Below, one piece after another: positions 34,329 through 43,101 of a stretch of DNA of 64,000 bases. The stretch spans positions 124,001 through 188,000 of the forward strand of contig NZ_JABFHF010000004.1 of assembly GCF_015476655.1 (NCBI RefSeq), given 5' to 3'. Under the pieces are notes generated by a model. The model was given only the letters and a program-made list of their open reading frames with translations. It had not been told where the DNA came from and made no database searches. The first letter of the stretch is position 1. Each line of letters starts with the position of its first letter. The position numbers and the translations under genes are program-made. The DNA comes from Aquiflexum lacus. Its GTDB lineage: Bacteria; Bacteroidota; Bacteroidia; Cytophagales; Cyclobacteriaceae.

Positions 34329-35015
34329 ATGATTATTCTAATTGTTGTTGTATTCGCTGCCTTGGGCTTTATTGTCAGCAGAAAGCTAAAGAGCAAGTTT
34401 AAAAAGTATTCTCAGACATCTCTAAAGGCAAATCTATCAGGAAAGGAAATTGCGGAGTTGATGCTTACAGACAATAATATACACGATGTAAGGGTGCTGA
34501 GTGTTGAAGGTCAGCTTACCGATCATTATAATCCTATGAACAGGACCGTGAACCTCAGCCCTGATGTATATTATGGCAGAAATGCAGCTGCAGCAGCTGT
34601 TGCTTCTCACGAATGTGGACACGCCATCCAACATGCTACTGCTTATACATGGTTGAATCTAAGATCTGCCATGGTTCCTGTACAAAATGCCAGTGGTAAA
34701 ATTTTGAACATTGTATTGATCGCCTCATTGCTTGGCGGATTCATGCTGAATCTTCCTTATGAATTGATCGGATATATTGTGGTTGGTTCTTATGGAGTAA
34801 TGACTTTGTTTACTTTGGTCACGCTCCCTGTAGAATTTGACGCAAGTAACAGGGCTTTGGCATGGATCAAAACGAGAAATGTGGTAACCCCAGATGAGTA
34901 TGCCATGTCAAAAGACGCACTGAAATGGGCAGCAATGACTTATGTGGTTGCAGCATTAGCGGCTTTGGCAACATTGGCCTACTACATATTCATCTTCTTT
35001 GGAAATAGGGATTAA
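34329..35015 (+). CDS. zinc metallopeptidase, YugP-like membrane protease
   Basis: A 228-residue membrane protein: N-terminal helix (about 1-16), then the zinc site HECGH (H94, E95, H98) in AVASHECGHAIQHATAYTWL, two central membrane helices, and a last one near residues 206-224. The third zinc ligand is likely in VEFDASNRAL. The family (PF04298) is of unknown substrate. A strong terminator follows at 35047, closing the panC-panD unit. Confidence 0.9.
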   Translation: MIILIVVVFAALGFIVSRKLKSKFKKYSQTSLKANLSGKEIAELMLTDNNIHDVRVLSVEGQLTDHYNPMNRTVNLSPDVYYGRNAAAAAVASHECGHAIQHATAYTWLNLRSAMVPVQNASGKILNIVLIASLLGGFMLNLPYELIGYIVVGSYGVMTLFTLVTLPVEFDASNRALAWIKTRNVVTPDEYAMSKDALKWAAMTYVVAALAALATLAYYIFIFFGNRD

Positions 35016-35046
35016 GGAAACTTAAAAGCATCAAATGAGTTTACTT

Positions 35047-35080
35047 TAAGGGGCAAGAAATTGCCCCTTATTTTTTTTTG
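35047..35080 (+). terminator. strong rho-independent terminator
   Basis: Arms TAAGGGGCAA and TTGCCCCTTA with a GAAA tetraloop, followed by nine T residues. Confidence 0.95.
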
Positions 35081-35119
35081 CTGTATCTTGAAAGCCAAAT
35101 ACTAAACCCAAATATTCTT

Positions 35120-36259
35120 ATGAATTTTGAATATACAGAAGAACATTTAGCTGTTAGGGATGCAGCGAGAGAGTTTGCCCAAACAGAACTTTTACCAGGA
35201 GTAATCGAAAGAGATACTGAGGGAAAATTCCCTGCCGAACAGGTAAAGAAAATGGGGGATCTTGGCTTCATGGGCATGATGGTTGATCCCAAATACAATG
35301 GTGGCGGCATGGATGCCGTCTCCTATGTTTTGGCCATGGAAGAAATATCCAAAATCGACGCTTCAGCATCAGTTTGCATGTCAGTCAATAACTCCCTTGT
35401 ATGCTGGGGTTTGGAAAAATATGGTTCGGAAGCGCAAAAGGAAAAATACCTACCTCGTCTCGCAACAGGAGAAATAATTGGGGCATTCTGCCTTTCAGAA
35501 CCGGAGGCAGGTTCTGATGCCACTTCCCAAAGGACCACTGCTGATCTCCATGGTGACCATTATCTGCTAAACGGCACCAAGAATTGGATCACAAACGGGA
35601 GTTCGGCGAGCGTCTATTTGGTCATTGCACAGACGGATGCATCCAAAGGGCACAAAGGAATTTCAGCATTTATTGTAGAAAAAAACTCAGAAGGATTTGT
35701 AATTGGAAAAAAAGAGGATAAATTGGGCATTCGAGGCTCAGACACCCACTCTCTCATGTTTACAGATGTCAAAGTCCCTGTTGAAAACAGGATAGGAGAG
35801 GAAGGCTTTGGATTTAATTTCGCCATGGAAAACCTAAATGGTGGAAGAATAGGAATTGCTGCACAAGCTTTAGGAATTGCTTCGGGAGCCTATGAACTAG
35901 CTTTGGCTTATTCCAAAGAAAGAAAAGCTTTTGGAAAGCCTATCAGTCAACATCAGGCCATTCAATTCAAACTTGCTGATATGGCAACGCAAATTGAAGC
36001 TGCAAGGCTTTTGGTTTTGAAAGCAGCTTGGCTCAAAGATCAAGGCGAGGATTATGCTTTCGCTAGTGCAATGGCCAAATTATACGCTTCGGAAGTTGCC
36101 ATGAATGTGACAATCGAAGCAGTGCAGGTACATGGAGGTTATGGGTATGTGAAAGAATATCATGTGGAAAGATTGATGCGAGACGCAAAAATTACACAGA
36201 TTTATGAAGGAACGAGTGAAATTCAAAAAATAGTCATATCAAGAAGTATAATAAGATAA
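35120..36259 (+). CDS. acyl-CoA dehydrogenase
   Basis: A 379-residue FAD enzyme that oxidises acyl-CoA to enoyl-CoA, probably short- or branched-chain. Motifs: GFMGMMVDPKYNGGGMD, GAFCLSEPEAGSDATSQ, NGTKNWITNGSSASVYLV, ERKAFGKPISQHQAIQFKLADM, and the C-terminal QIYEGTSEIQKIVISR, with the catalytic glutamate in YEGTSE. The start is ATG 35120 (MNFEYTEEHLAVRDAAREFA), which gives the standard N-terminus; in-frame upstream codons lie in the preceding terminator. Confidence 0.97.
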   Translation: MNFEYTEEHLAVRDAAREFAQTELLPGVIERDTEGKFPAEQVKKMGDLGFMGMMVDPKYNGGGMDAVSYVLAMEEISKIDASASVCMSVNNSLVCWGLEKYGSEAQKEKYLPRLATGEIIGAFCLSEPEAGSDATSQRTTADLHGDHYLLNGTKNWITNGSSASVYLVIAQTDASKGHKGISAFIVEKNSEGFVIGKKEDKLGIRGSDTHSLMFTDVKVPVENRIGEEGFGFNFAMENLNGGRIGIAAQALGIASGAYELALAYSKERKAFGKPISQHQAIQFKLADMATQIEAARLLVLKAAWLKDQGEDYAFASAMAKLYASEVAMNVTIEAVQVHGGYGYVKEYHVERLMRDAKITQIYEGTSEIQKIVISRSIIR

Positions 36260-36277
36260 TCAAATCTAAATCAATGG

Positions 36278-36312
36278 AAAAGGCATAAAATCAATTTTTT
36301 ATGCCTTTTTTT
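36278..36312 (+). terminator. terminator after the acyl-CoA dehydrogenase gene
   Basis: Arms AAAAGGCATAAAA and TTTTTATGCCTTTT, followed by a T-run. Confidence 0.85.
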
Positions 36313-36398
36313 ATTTTATATTAAATAATTATTGATTTAATATACATCTATTTCCAAAATTATTATAGTTTTACATCCTAACATTAATATCTGCTATC

Positions 36399-37328
36399 AT
36401 GGAATATTACAATAAAGTAATTGAATCTGTCGGGGTACGTTTTCTAAAAGGCAACAATTTTAAAATCGAGAAGCCTGTGACAGTATTAGATTACAGTGAT
36501 ACCGAAAATTCAATCATATTACTTCATCAAGGTTCTGTGAAATTTGCTGAAGAAATGGAGTTGGTCAACGAAGGCGAAATTCTATTCATCCCTGCTGGTA
36601 GGAAAACCAATGTCACATTCGGTCAACAGAATAAAAAAAGCGAAATCAATAATGAAAATTTTTTAGATAATAAAAGAAAATACCTTCAAACTATTAGTTT
36701 TAAAGAAATTAAAAACCTTGAAGAAGACTGTGTAACCATTCTCAACTTTGAAGCAAAAGTTTTTGATGTCGTCAATTTCTTTCATTCATTGGGTATCCCT
36801 CCCTTTGTCATCAGGTTCAATGACAAGATTGCCTCTATCATAGAGGACATCATTAAGGAGTCTGAACAAAACACCCCAGGTAAAGAACGGGTAATCAAAA
36901 TCCATTCGGAGCTTTTGGTCATTGAGATCGTCAGACATATCCTCAAAAACAGATTGTTTGTTGAAGAGCTATCCACAAATAGTACTTACTTCAAAGATCC
37001 AAGGCTAATTGATCTTTTCAACTATATCAAAAAGAATATAGGTGGAGATCTTTCCAATAAAGTCTTGGCAAAAGTTGCCAATGTATCTGAAGATTATGTT
37101 GGACAATACTTCAAAATGCTCACCGGTATCAATCCCCAGGATTATATCGAATACCAAAGAATGGAGGCTGCAGTGGAACTTCTTAGAACTTCCAAGAAAA
37201 GCATCAGAGATATAGGGAAAGAGGTTGGTTATAAAGATACTGCCTACTTCTGTAGAAGATTTAAGATGATGTATGGCTTGCCTGCCGGAAAAATGAGAAG
37301 GCGAGAATCACTCATCAACGTTCAATAA
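36399..37328 (+). CDS. AraC family transcriptional regulator
   Basis: A 309-residue regulator with a beta-rich N-terminal sensor domain (GSVKFAEEMELVNEGEILFIPAG) and a C-terminal AraC DNA-binding domain (LIDLFNYIKKNIGGDLSNKVLAKVANVSEDYVGQYFKMLTG split over two helices; IRDIGKEVGYKDTAYFCRRFKMMYG). The target is not evident: its neighbours are an acyl-CoA dehydrogenase on the same strand, separated by a terminator, and a convergent TonB receptor. Confidence 0.92.
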   Translation: MEYYNKVIESVGVRFLKGNNFKIEKPVTVLDYSDTENSIILLHQGSVKFAEEMELVNEGEILFIPAGRKTNVTFGQQNKKSEINNENFLDNKRKYLQTISFKEIKNLEEDCVTILNFEAKVFDVVNFFHSLGIPPFVIRFNDKIASIIEDIIKESEQNTPGKERVIKIHSELLVIEIVRHILKNRLFVEELSTNSTYFKDPRLIDLFNYIKKNIGGDLSNKVLAKVANVSEDYVGQYFKMLTGINPQDYIEYQRMEAAVELLRTSKKSIRDIGKEVGYKDTAYFCRRFKMMYGLPAGKMRRRESLINVQ

Positions 37329-37349
37329 ACCCAATCAATTCAAACCTAA

Positions 37350-37383
37350 AAACCGTCCAAAATAATTGGACGGTTTTTTTTGT
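37350..37383 (+). terminator. terminator after the AraC-type gene
   Basis: Arms AAACCGTCCAA and TTGGACGGTTT with loop AATAA, then eight T residues. Confidence 0.92.
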
Positions 37384-37429
37384 CTTATGATTATCCTGCC
37401 TTTTTCAGTTTACAGGAAACCTTTATAGA

Positions 37430-39835
37430 TTAGAATTCAACAATTATCCCGATAGTGGGCAGAATTGTACCCGCCGGATTATCTACTAAGCGCATCTGAT
37501 ATCGAGCAGGGTCATTGGGGTCAATTTTGAGCTGACCATTTACTTCTCTTTCAGGAACCAAAATAGGGGGTTGCTGTGCTTGGAAATTATAGGCATTTTG
37601 AACATCAAAGTACCAATTCAAATTCCACTTGTCGAAAAAATACCGTTTATCAATTCTTAAGTCCAACTGATGGAAAGCGGCCAATCTTTGATTGTTGATC
37701 TGATTGAAATCAAGAGTTGCCTGACCTCTTAAATCCCAAACTTCCCTCAAAGAGGAGTTTTCCACATCGACAGGCGTAAAGGGAAGTCCGCCCAAATACC
37801 TCCACCTTGTACCCAATTCCCAATTTTTTCCAAATCTTTTGCCTGCGGTCAAACTCACTATAAATCTGCTATCCCATGCAGATGGCACAAACCCCTCTGT
37901 GTTGGGATTGGTAAACTCACTCCTTACCAAAGTCACGGCGGCAATACCATAAAAATTATTGAAAAGTCTTTGCTGTGCCAAAAACTCAAGACCATAAGCC
38001 CTGCCCTCTGAGTCAGACCTTACCGGTTCATTTCCAATTACTCCAAAATCAGCCCCCAAGTTTGCTAGGGCTATACCATTTCTGATTGACGAGGGATAAT
38101 TGCTGTAGTGTTTATAAAATCCCTCAATACTGAACCTCCTGCTTTTGTCAGGAATTACCCTTTCAATTCCGGTGATCAATTGGCTTGACCTGATGAACCG
38201 GATATCATTCAATTGGTTCTGCAATTCTCCTTCATTGTTTCTGTATCCAAGGGCAGTATAAGGCGGTTTTTGATAATAAATCCCTGCATTGGCTGTCCAA
38301 AAAAGATTGGGTTTGAGTTGGTAAGAAAGAGAAACTCTTGGACTGATTTGATTTAAAGGATTCTGGGCAGTTTCTCCAAAGTCACTCCCATCCAATCTTA
38401 TCCCACCTGTTATCAAAAGCCTTTCATTATTGAAATATTTGCTACCAGAAATAAATGCCCCATAGCTATTGAAAAACGCTTTATCGTTGACATTAATCAC
38501 ACCACCTTCATTAGCAAGGGTAGATCTGTCAAAATTACTCAGGAAATACCTGGCAAATTCATAATTGACACCATATTTGAAATTGAAACCTTTTGTAAAC
38601 ACAGAGTTCTCAGCTCTGAATTTATTCTCACTTTCCTGTGAGGTATAATCAAATAACAGGTTATCCGGATTACTGCTATCATTTCCGAGATATTTGAAGG
38701 ACCGGTTGTTCAGCATATTTCTGCTTAAAACAAATGTCCAAAAGCCATTTTCCCTAAATCTTTTCAGCTTCAAACCCGTGGTATAATTCCATTGGGATGA
38801 AATGGGAAGATTTTCAAGAAGATAAAGTCTATTCTCTCTATCCTCCTCGCTTTCATTGTTAGGTTCATCAAAATTCAACACAAAATTGTCAATCGCACCA
38901 ACTCCCAAAAATGTCAATTCGGTCTTGTCGTTTATTTTGGTGGTGGTTTTGAAAGTGAAATCATTGAAGGTAGGCAAAAAAGGCAATCCCAATTGTCGGA
39001 AAAGAAATTGCAAATAAGATCTTCTCGCTGAAACCAAATAAGTGGTTTTTTCACCTATCGGACCTTCATTGGAAAGGGTCAGTTCGCTTGCACCCAAAGT
39101 CATTTGGGTAAACATCTTGTCTTTTCTCCCCTCCTTGAGTTGAAACTCAAAAAACGAGCTCAAAGAATTCATCCTGTCAGCTGGAAATCCACCCGTGATG
39201 ACATCCACATTTTTGATCAAATTGACATTCAAAATACCGACTGGCCCTCCTGAAGATCCTTGAGTAGAAAAGTGATTGATTACCGGAACTTCTATTTCGT
39301 CGATAAAAAATTTGTTCTCATTGGGTGCGCCACCCCGGATGATGATATCGTTCCTAAAACTGGCAGTACTTGCTACACCCGGCAAAGACTGAATGACTCT
39401 ACTGATATCCCGGTTTCCACCAGGATATCTTTCAATTTCATTGGTATTGAGCCTCCGAACAGAAATGGGTGTTTCATCCGAGCGCGTAAACTCTGCATCC
39501 ACTGTCACCTCTCCCAATTCAGAGGCTTCTTCCCTAAGGTCAAAATCCAATCTGACAGGCCGGGCCCTTGTCACCTGAATCTCAAAAAAAGTTTTATTGC
39601 GAAAACCAACAAAACTCGCTCTTATATTATATAATCCAGGGGGAATATTGGTCAGGATATAATTCCCGTCCTCATCGGAAACTGTACCGATATCCGTGCC
39701 CAATACAACAACATTGGCAAATGGCACCCCGTCATTGTTAACAGGATTGAAAACACGACCTCTTACTTCACCTTCCTGTGCATAAGAACTCAAAACCGTA
39801 AATGAAAACAGAATTAGTATAAATGAAAGTCTCAT
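37430..39835 (-). CDS. TonB-dependent outer-membrane receptor
   Basis: An 801-residue receptor: signal peptide (LSSYAQ, residues 1-19), a carboxypeptidase-like regulatory domain (about 24-105, EVRGRVFNPVNNDGVPFANVVVLGT), a plug domain (ISRVIQSLPGVASTASFRNDIIIRGG), and a beta-barrel ending in the aromatic strand PTIGIIVEF. Such receptors import ligands too large for porins using TonB energy. No SusD-type partner is adjacent, so a metal chelate or vitamin is as likely as a glycan. Confidence 0.93.
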   Translation of the reverse strand: MRLSFILILFSFTVLSSYAQEGEVRGRVFNPVNNDGVPFANVVVLGTDIGTVSDEDGNYILTNIPPGLYNIRASFVGFRNKTFFEIQVTRARPVRLDFDLREEASELGEVTVDAEFTRSDETPISVRRLNTNEIERYPGGNRDISRVIQSLPGVASTASFRNDIIIRGGAPNENKFFIDEIEVPVINHFSTQGSSGGPVGILNVNLIKNVDVITGGFPADRMNSLSSFFEFQLKEGRKDKMFTQMTLGASELTLSNEGPIGEKTTYLVSARRSYLQFLFRQLGLPFLPTFNDFTFKTTTKINDKTELTFLGVGAIDNFVLNFDEPNNESEEDRENRLYLLENLPISSQWNYTTGLKLKRFRENGFWTFVLSRNMLNNRSFKYLGNDSSNPDNLLFDYTSQESENKFRAENSVFTKGFNFKYGVNYEFARYFLSNFDRSTLANEGGVINVNDKAFFNSYGAFISGSKYFNNERLLITGGIRLDGSDFGETAQNPLNQISPRVSLSYQLKPNLFWTANAGIYYQKPPYTALGYRNNEGELQNQLNDIRFIRSSQLITGIERVIPDKSRRFSIEGFYKHYSNYPSSIRNGIALANLGADFGVIGNEPVRSDSEGRAYGLEFLAQQRLFNNFYGIAAVTLVRSEFTNPNTEGFVPSAWDSRFIVSLTAGKRFGKNWELGTRWRYLGGLPFTPVDVENSSLREVWDLRGQATLDFNQINNQRLAAFHQLDLRIDKRYFFDKWNLNWYFDVQNAYNFQAQQPPILVPEREVNGQLKIDPNDPARYQMRLVDNPAGTILPTIGIIVEF

Positions 39836-39924
39836 CTTAAGAAATTAGCAACAATAAATAAATCAAACTTCCGCGATTTTGTTTCAAAAATCTTTGATTT
39901 TAAATGAATAAAATCTAAAGTTGG

Positions 39925-40674
39925 TTAAACAATGTTGTTTTTTTGATACTCCTCCTTTATTTTCCAAAGTCTCCACCATGGTGTTCCGGGAGAATCATGA
40001 TGCTCATAATGGTATCCAAAAAAATAACAGGAAAGAAATGCCCATAGGTGATTTTTGGATTGAGTTTTGGAATGGTGCTTGTTTTTTGATTCACCCATGT
40101 GCGGCAAAAACGTCCCAAAATAAAATAGCTGAACAGTTGACAGGATAGCAGGTAACATCCAAAAAACTATCAAATTCTCTGTTGGGAGGAAAAGTTTGAG
40201 AATATTGAAGGTAACAGCCATTAACAAAATTTGCCAGATGGATACATATTGTCTAATAAAACTAAAGTACCAAATAAAGAAATTTCCTGAGGGATGGTAA
40301 TCCGGGTCTTTGTCCGTTGCTACATAGCGGTGATGCTCGTGATGCTTTGGAAATAATTTCCAATAAAAATTATAAGAAAACAGCATGGCAGCAACCCAAC
40401 CAATCCCATGGTTCAGCTTTTTATTAGAAGAAACTATGCCATGCATCGCATCATGGGCGGTTATAAAGAGACCTGTATAAAGATGGGTTTGGATTAAAAT
40501 CCCTAAATAAGTTAAAGGGTTTGACCAATTCAACTCAATTGAAAGCAAAAATATCAGAGATACAAACCATAAGAGAATGACTGTAATCGCAATGATTACA
40601 CCTTTTGAATCAACGGAATCTTTATGGGCAGTTGTTTTTATCACTTTGTAAAGGTAGGAAAGAAATCGATGCAC
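39925..40674 (-). CDS. crtW: CrtW-type beta-carotene ketolase
   Basis: A 249-residue membrane di-iron enzyme that adds the 4-keto group to a beta-ionone ring. The histidine boxes are TAHDAMHG, PKHHEHHRYVATDKDPDYH, and FGYHYEHHDSPGTPWWRLW, in the order and spacing of CrtW, with FYFGTFLPHMGESKNKHHS between. It starts with GTG, sharing one base with the ispH TAG stop (TAGTG), and is the last gene of the carotenoid operon. Assignment as CrtW rather than a fatty-acid desaturase rests on these boxes and the context. Confidence 0.92.
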   Translation of the reverse strand: MHRFLSYLYKVIKTTAHKDSVDSKGVIIAITVILLWFVSLIFLLSIELNWSNPLTYLGILIQTHLYTGLFITAHDAMHGIVSSNKKLNHGIGWVAAMLFSYNFYWKLFPKHHEHHRYVATDKDPDYHPSGNFFIWYFSFIRQYVSIWQILLMAVTFNILKLFLPTENLIVFWMLPAILSTVQLFYFGTFLPHMGESKNKHHSKTQSKNHLWAFLSCYFFGYHYEHHDSPGTPWWRLWKIKEEYQKNNIV

Positions 40675-41519
40675 TAAAAAGCTGCGATCTTATCTTTCAC
40701 TTGTTCCATCAGCCACATGGGAGTAGAAGTAGCTCCACAGATACCCACGCTGTCATTTTCTTCAAACCATATTTTATCCACCTGTTCGGGATTCGAAACA
40801 AAAAAAGAATGTGGGTTTTTTTCTTTACAGACATTATATAGGACTTTTCCATTGGATGACTTGGTGCCACTGACAAAAATGATTTTGTCAAATTTTTCGG
40901 CAAAAGATCTCAATTCCTTATCCCTGTTTGATACTTGTCTGCAGATAGTATCATTTGTATTGACAGTAATTCCGTTATCCTTAAGTATGTTATTGATCTC
41001 ATAAAACTTGTCAGTGCTTTTGGTAGTCTGACTGTATAGTGTCATATTTTTCGGTAAACTGGGAATATCCAACTCCTTGATATCCTGAAAAACAACAGCT
41101 TTATTATTTGTCTGTCCCAATAACCCTATGACTTCAGCATGTCCATGCTTACCATAGATGTATATTGTCTCATCCTTATCAAATGAGTTTTTAATCCGAT
41201 TCTGCAGTTTCAATACAACCGGACAGCTTGCATCTATTAAGGTAAGGTTATTATTGATGGCCAATTCATAAGTGGATGGTGGTTCACCATGGGCTCTGAT
41301 CAAAACTTTTTCATCTGTCAGGCTTTGTAATTCCACATGGTCTATGATTTTTAAACCTTTTTTGGTCAGCCGATTTACCTCTTCGTCATTGTGGACAATG
41401 TCCCCTAAACAATATAAATAACCCTGATCTTCAAGAATTTCCTCTGCCATTTCTATGGCATAAACCACTCCAAAACAGAAGCCAGAATGCTGATCTATAT
41501 GTACTTGCAGGTTCATCAT
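40674..41519 (-). CDS. ispH: 4-hydroxy-3-methylbut-2-enyl diphosphate reductase
   Basis: IspH performs the last step of the MEP pathway, giving IPP and DMAPP. The three Fe-S cysteines are present: C15 in HSGFCFGVVYA, C99 in DASCPVV, C193 in TICRQVSNRD, together with RAHGEPP and the C-terminal GATSTP motif. It lies between crtYcd (3-base gap) and crtW (1-base overlap), so precursor supply is transcribed with the carotenoid enzymes. At 281 residues it is a normal short form. Confidence 0.96.
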   Translation of the reverse strand: MMNLQVHIDQHSGFCFGVVYAIEMAEEILEDQGYLYCLGDIVHNDEEVNRLTKKGLKIIDHVELQSLTDEKVLIRAHGEPPSTYELAINNNLTLIDASCPVVLKLQNRIKNSFDKDETIYIYGKHGHAEVIGLLGQTNNKAVVFQDIKELDIPSLPKNMTLYSQTTKSTDKFYEINNILKDNGITVNTNDTICRQVSNRDKELRSFAEKFDKIIFVSGTKSSNGKVLYNVCKEKNPHSFFVSNPEQVDKIWFEENDSVGICGATSTPMWLMEQVKDKIAAF

Positions 41520-41522
41520 AGG

Positions 41523-42233
41523 CTATAAACTTTTAACGGTCTGAATTGTTTTAGTGTTCCTTATCCTTTCATAAATTGTGATATTCATTAACATAAGGGT
41601 CATTGAATAAACGGTATCTTCGATCGGAATGGTAAACAAGCGAATACCCAAATTTTCTGCATTATTGTATATGACTATAGGCTCATCAATAAAGGAACCC
41701 GTGAGAATGCCGTTTACTATCAGAAAAGGAATCAAAGAAACAAGATATGCCAGGTAAAACCTCCCCAAGTATTTACCTTGATAAAGAATAAAATGGATAG
41801 AAAGCATGGCAGTAGCTACCAGAAAGTTTACTGAAGTATACCATTTATCTAAATTCAATAAGCCTATAATCAAAAAGGCAGGAATGAAAACAAGTGTGAT
41901 AGGTTTGGCTACGGCACCCAAAACGTCCTTTTTAACAAAATAATTTAGTACTTCATATATAAAAACACAGGCAAAAGGAACAGTCAAAAAGAAAAGCCAT
42001 TCTTCAAGAGGCAATTCGAAAAAGAATATTCCTGTCAGGTATCGGGGATTAAATTCCCAAACTCCGATTACTGTAAACCAATGATCCCATACCAAAAAAA
42101 ACAGCCCTGTAATTCCAATTGCTGGAAAAAGCGCATACCACTTTTTCGCATATTGTACTCTATGTTCAAATGACCTGACCAGAGGGAAAGAAATGGTCAA
42201 TAAATTCAAAAGAAGGTATAAATACTTTTCCAT
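41523..42233 (-). CDS. crtYcd: fusion-type lycopene beta-cyclase CrtYcd
   Basis: A 236-residue protein with about seven membrane helices. Two lycopene-cyclase domains are fused: the first with WDHWFTVIGVWEFNPRYLTGI and FELPLEEWLFFLTVPFACVF, the second with VNGILTGSFIDEPIVIYNNAENLGIRLFTIPIEDTVYSM interrupted only by normal loops. In actinobacteria these are separate proteins (CrtYc, CrtYd); the fused form was described from Algoriphagus. It forms the beta-ionone ring. It overlaps no gene but sits one base from crtB. Confidence 0.93.
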   Translation of the reverse strand: MEKYLYLLLNLLTISFPLVRSFEHRVQYAKKWYALFPAIGITGLFFLVWDHWFTVIGVWEFNPRYLTGIFFFELPLEEWLFFLTVPFACVFIYEVLNYFVKKDVLGAVAKPITLVFIPAFLIIGLLNLDKWYTSVNFLVATAMLSIHFILYQGKYLGRFYLAYLVSLIPFLIVNGILTGSFIDEPIVIYNNAENLGIRLFTIPIEDTVYSMTLMLMNITIYERIRNTKTIQTVKSL

Positions 42234-42234
42234 A

Positions 42235-43083
42235 TCAAACTATCCCCAATTTCATCCCAAAATAGGTTCCCAACAATAATGAAAATTTTCTTGAATTAGG
42301 TATTCTAACCCGCTCATGCGTGATTATTTCAGGTGGTAATCTTTTGATTTTATCAAATAACTTCTGATAATACAAGTAAGCAATCTTTACGCCCATTTTG
42401 GCACTTTCGGGTAATCTGCGAATCCCATCCAAAGCCTCATCAAAATCTTTTTGTATATCTTCTTCAATCAGCTGTTTAGCAGATTTATCAAAGTTATTGA
42501 AATCAACCCCTGGAAAATAAACCCTTCCTCGTTCCTCATAGTCACTTTTAATGTCTCTGAGAAAATTTACTTTTTGGAAAGCTGAACCCAGCTTACAGGC
42601 AGGCTCTTTGAGACTTTGGTACATTTCCTGATTGCCTTCACAGAATACCTTAAGGCACATCAGACCAACCACTTCCGCCGATCCATAAATATACTCATGG
42701 TATCTAGAATCATTATAGGTCTTAAAGTCAAGATCCATCTCCATGCTTTTGAGAAATGCTTCTATGAGATCGAGGTCAATCCCATATTGGTTGACTATCA
42801 TTTGGAAGGCATGAAGTACCGGATTCAGACTGATTCCTTTGTCAATGGCTTCATAGGTATCATGTTTGAACTGATCCAAAAGTACTTTTTTGTCCTTGTC
42901 ATGAAAAGTATCTACTATTTCGTCTGCGTACCTTACAAATCCATAAATAGCATAAATGGGCAAATGCAGTTTTTTGTCCAAGGTTTTTATACCTAACGTA
43001 AAACTTGTACTGTACCTTTGGGTGATCAATTTACTGCACTCCAATGTAGTTTGATCAAAAAGGGTTTTTGCATCCATACCCAT
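42235..43083 (-). CDS. crtB: phytoene synthase
   Basis: CrtB condenses two geranylgeranyl diphosphates into phytoene. Motifs: TQRYSTSFTLGIKTL, YAIYGFVRYADEIVDTF (first DxxxD), YIYGSAEVVGLMCLKVF, AFQKVNFLRDIKSDYEERGRVYFP (second aspartate site). I used the ATG at 43083 (282 residues); a TTG at 43092 or an ATG at 43077 are alternatives. It follows crtI with an 18-base gap and precedes crtYcd by one base. Confidence 0.96.
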   Translation of the reverse strand: MGMDAKTLFDQTTLECSKLITQRYSTSFTLGIKTLDKKLHLPIYAIYGFVRYADEIVDTFHDKDKKVLLDQFKHDTYEAIDKGISLNPVLHAFQMIVNQYGIDLDLIEAFLKSMEMDLDFKTYNDSRYHEYIYGSAEVVGLMCLKVFCEGNQEMYQSLKEPACKLGSAFQKVNFLRDIKSDYEERGRVYFPGVDFNNFDKSAKQLIEEDIQKDFDEALDGIRRLPESAKMGVKIAYLYYQKLFDKIKRLPPEIITHERVRIPNSRKFSLLLGTYFGMKLGIV

Positions 43084-43101
43084 AATATACAATTTTTTGT
43101 C

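Noticed and set aside
39925-40674. Fatty-acid desaturase reading of the crtW gene
   Set aside because: The histidine boxes, the FGTFLPH segment and the HEHHDSPGTPWWRLW ending fit the ketolase family, and the gene is in the carotenoid operon.
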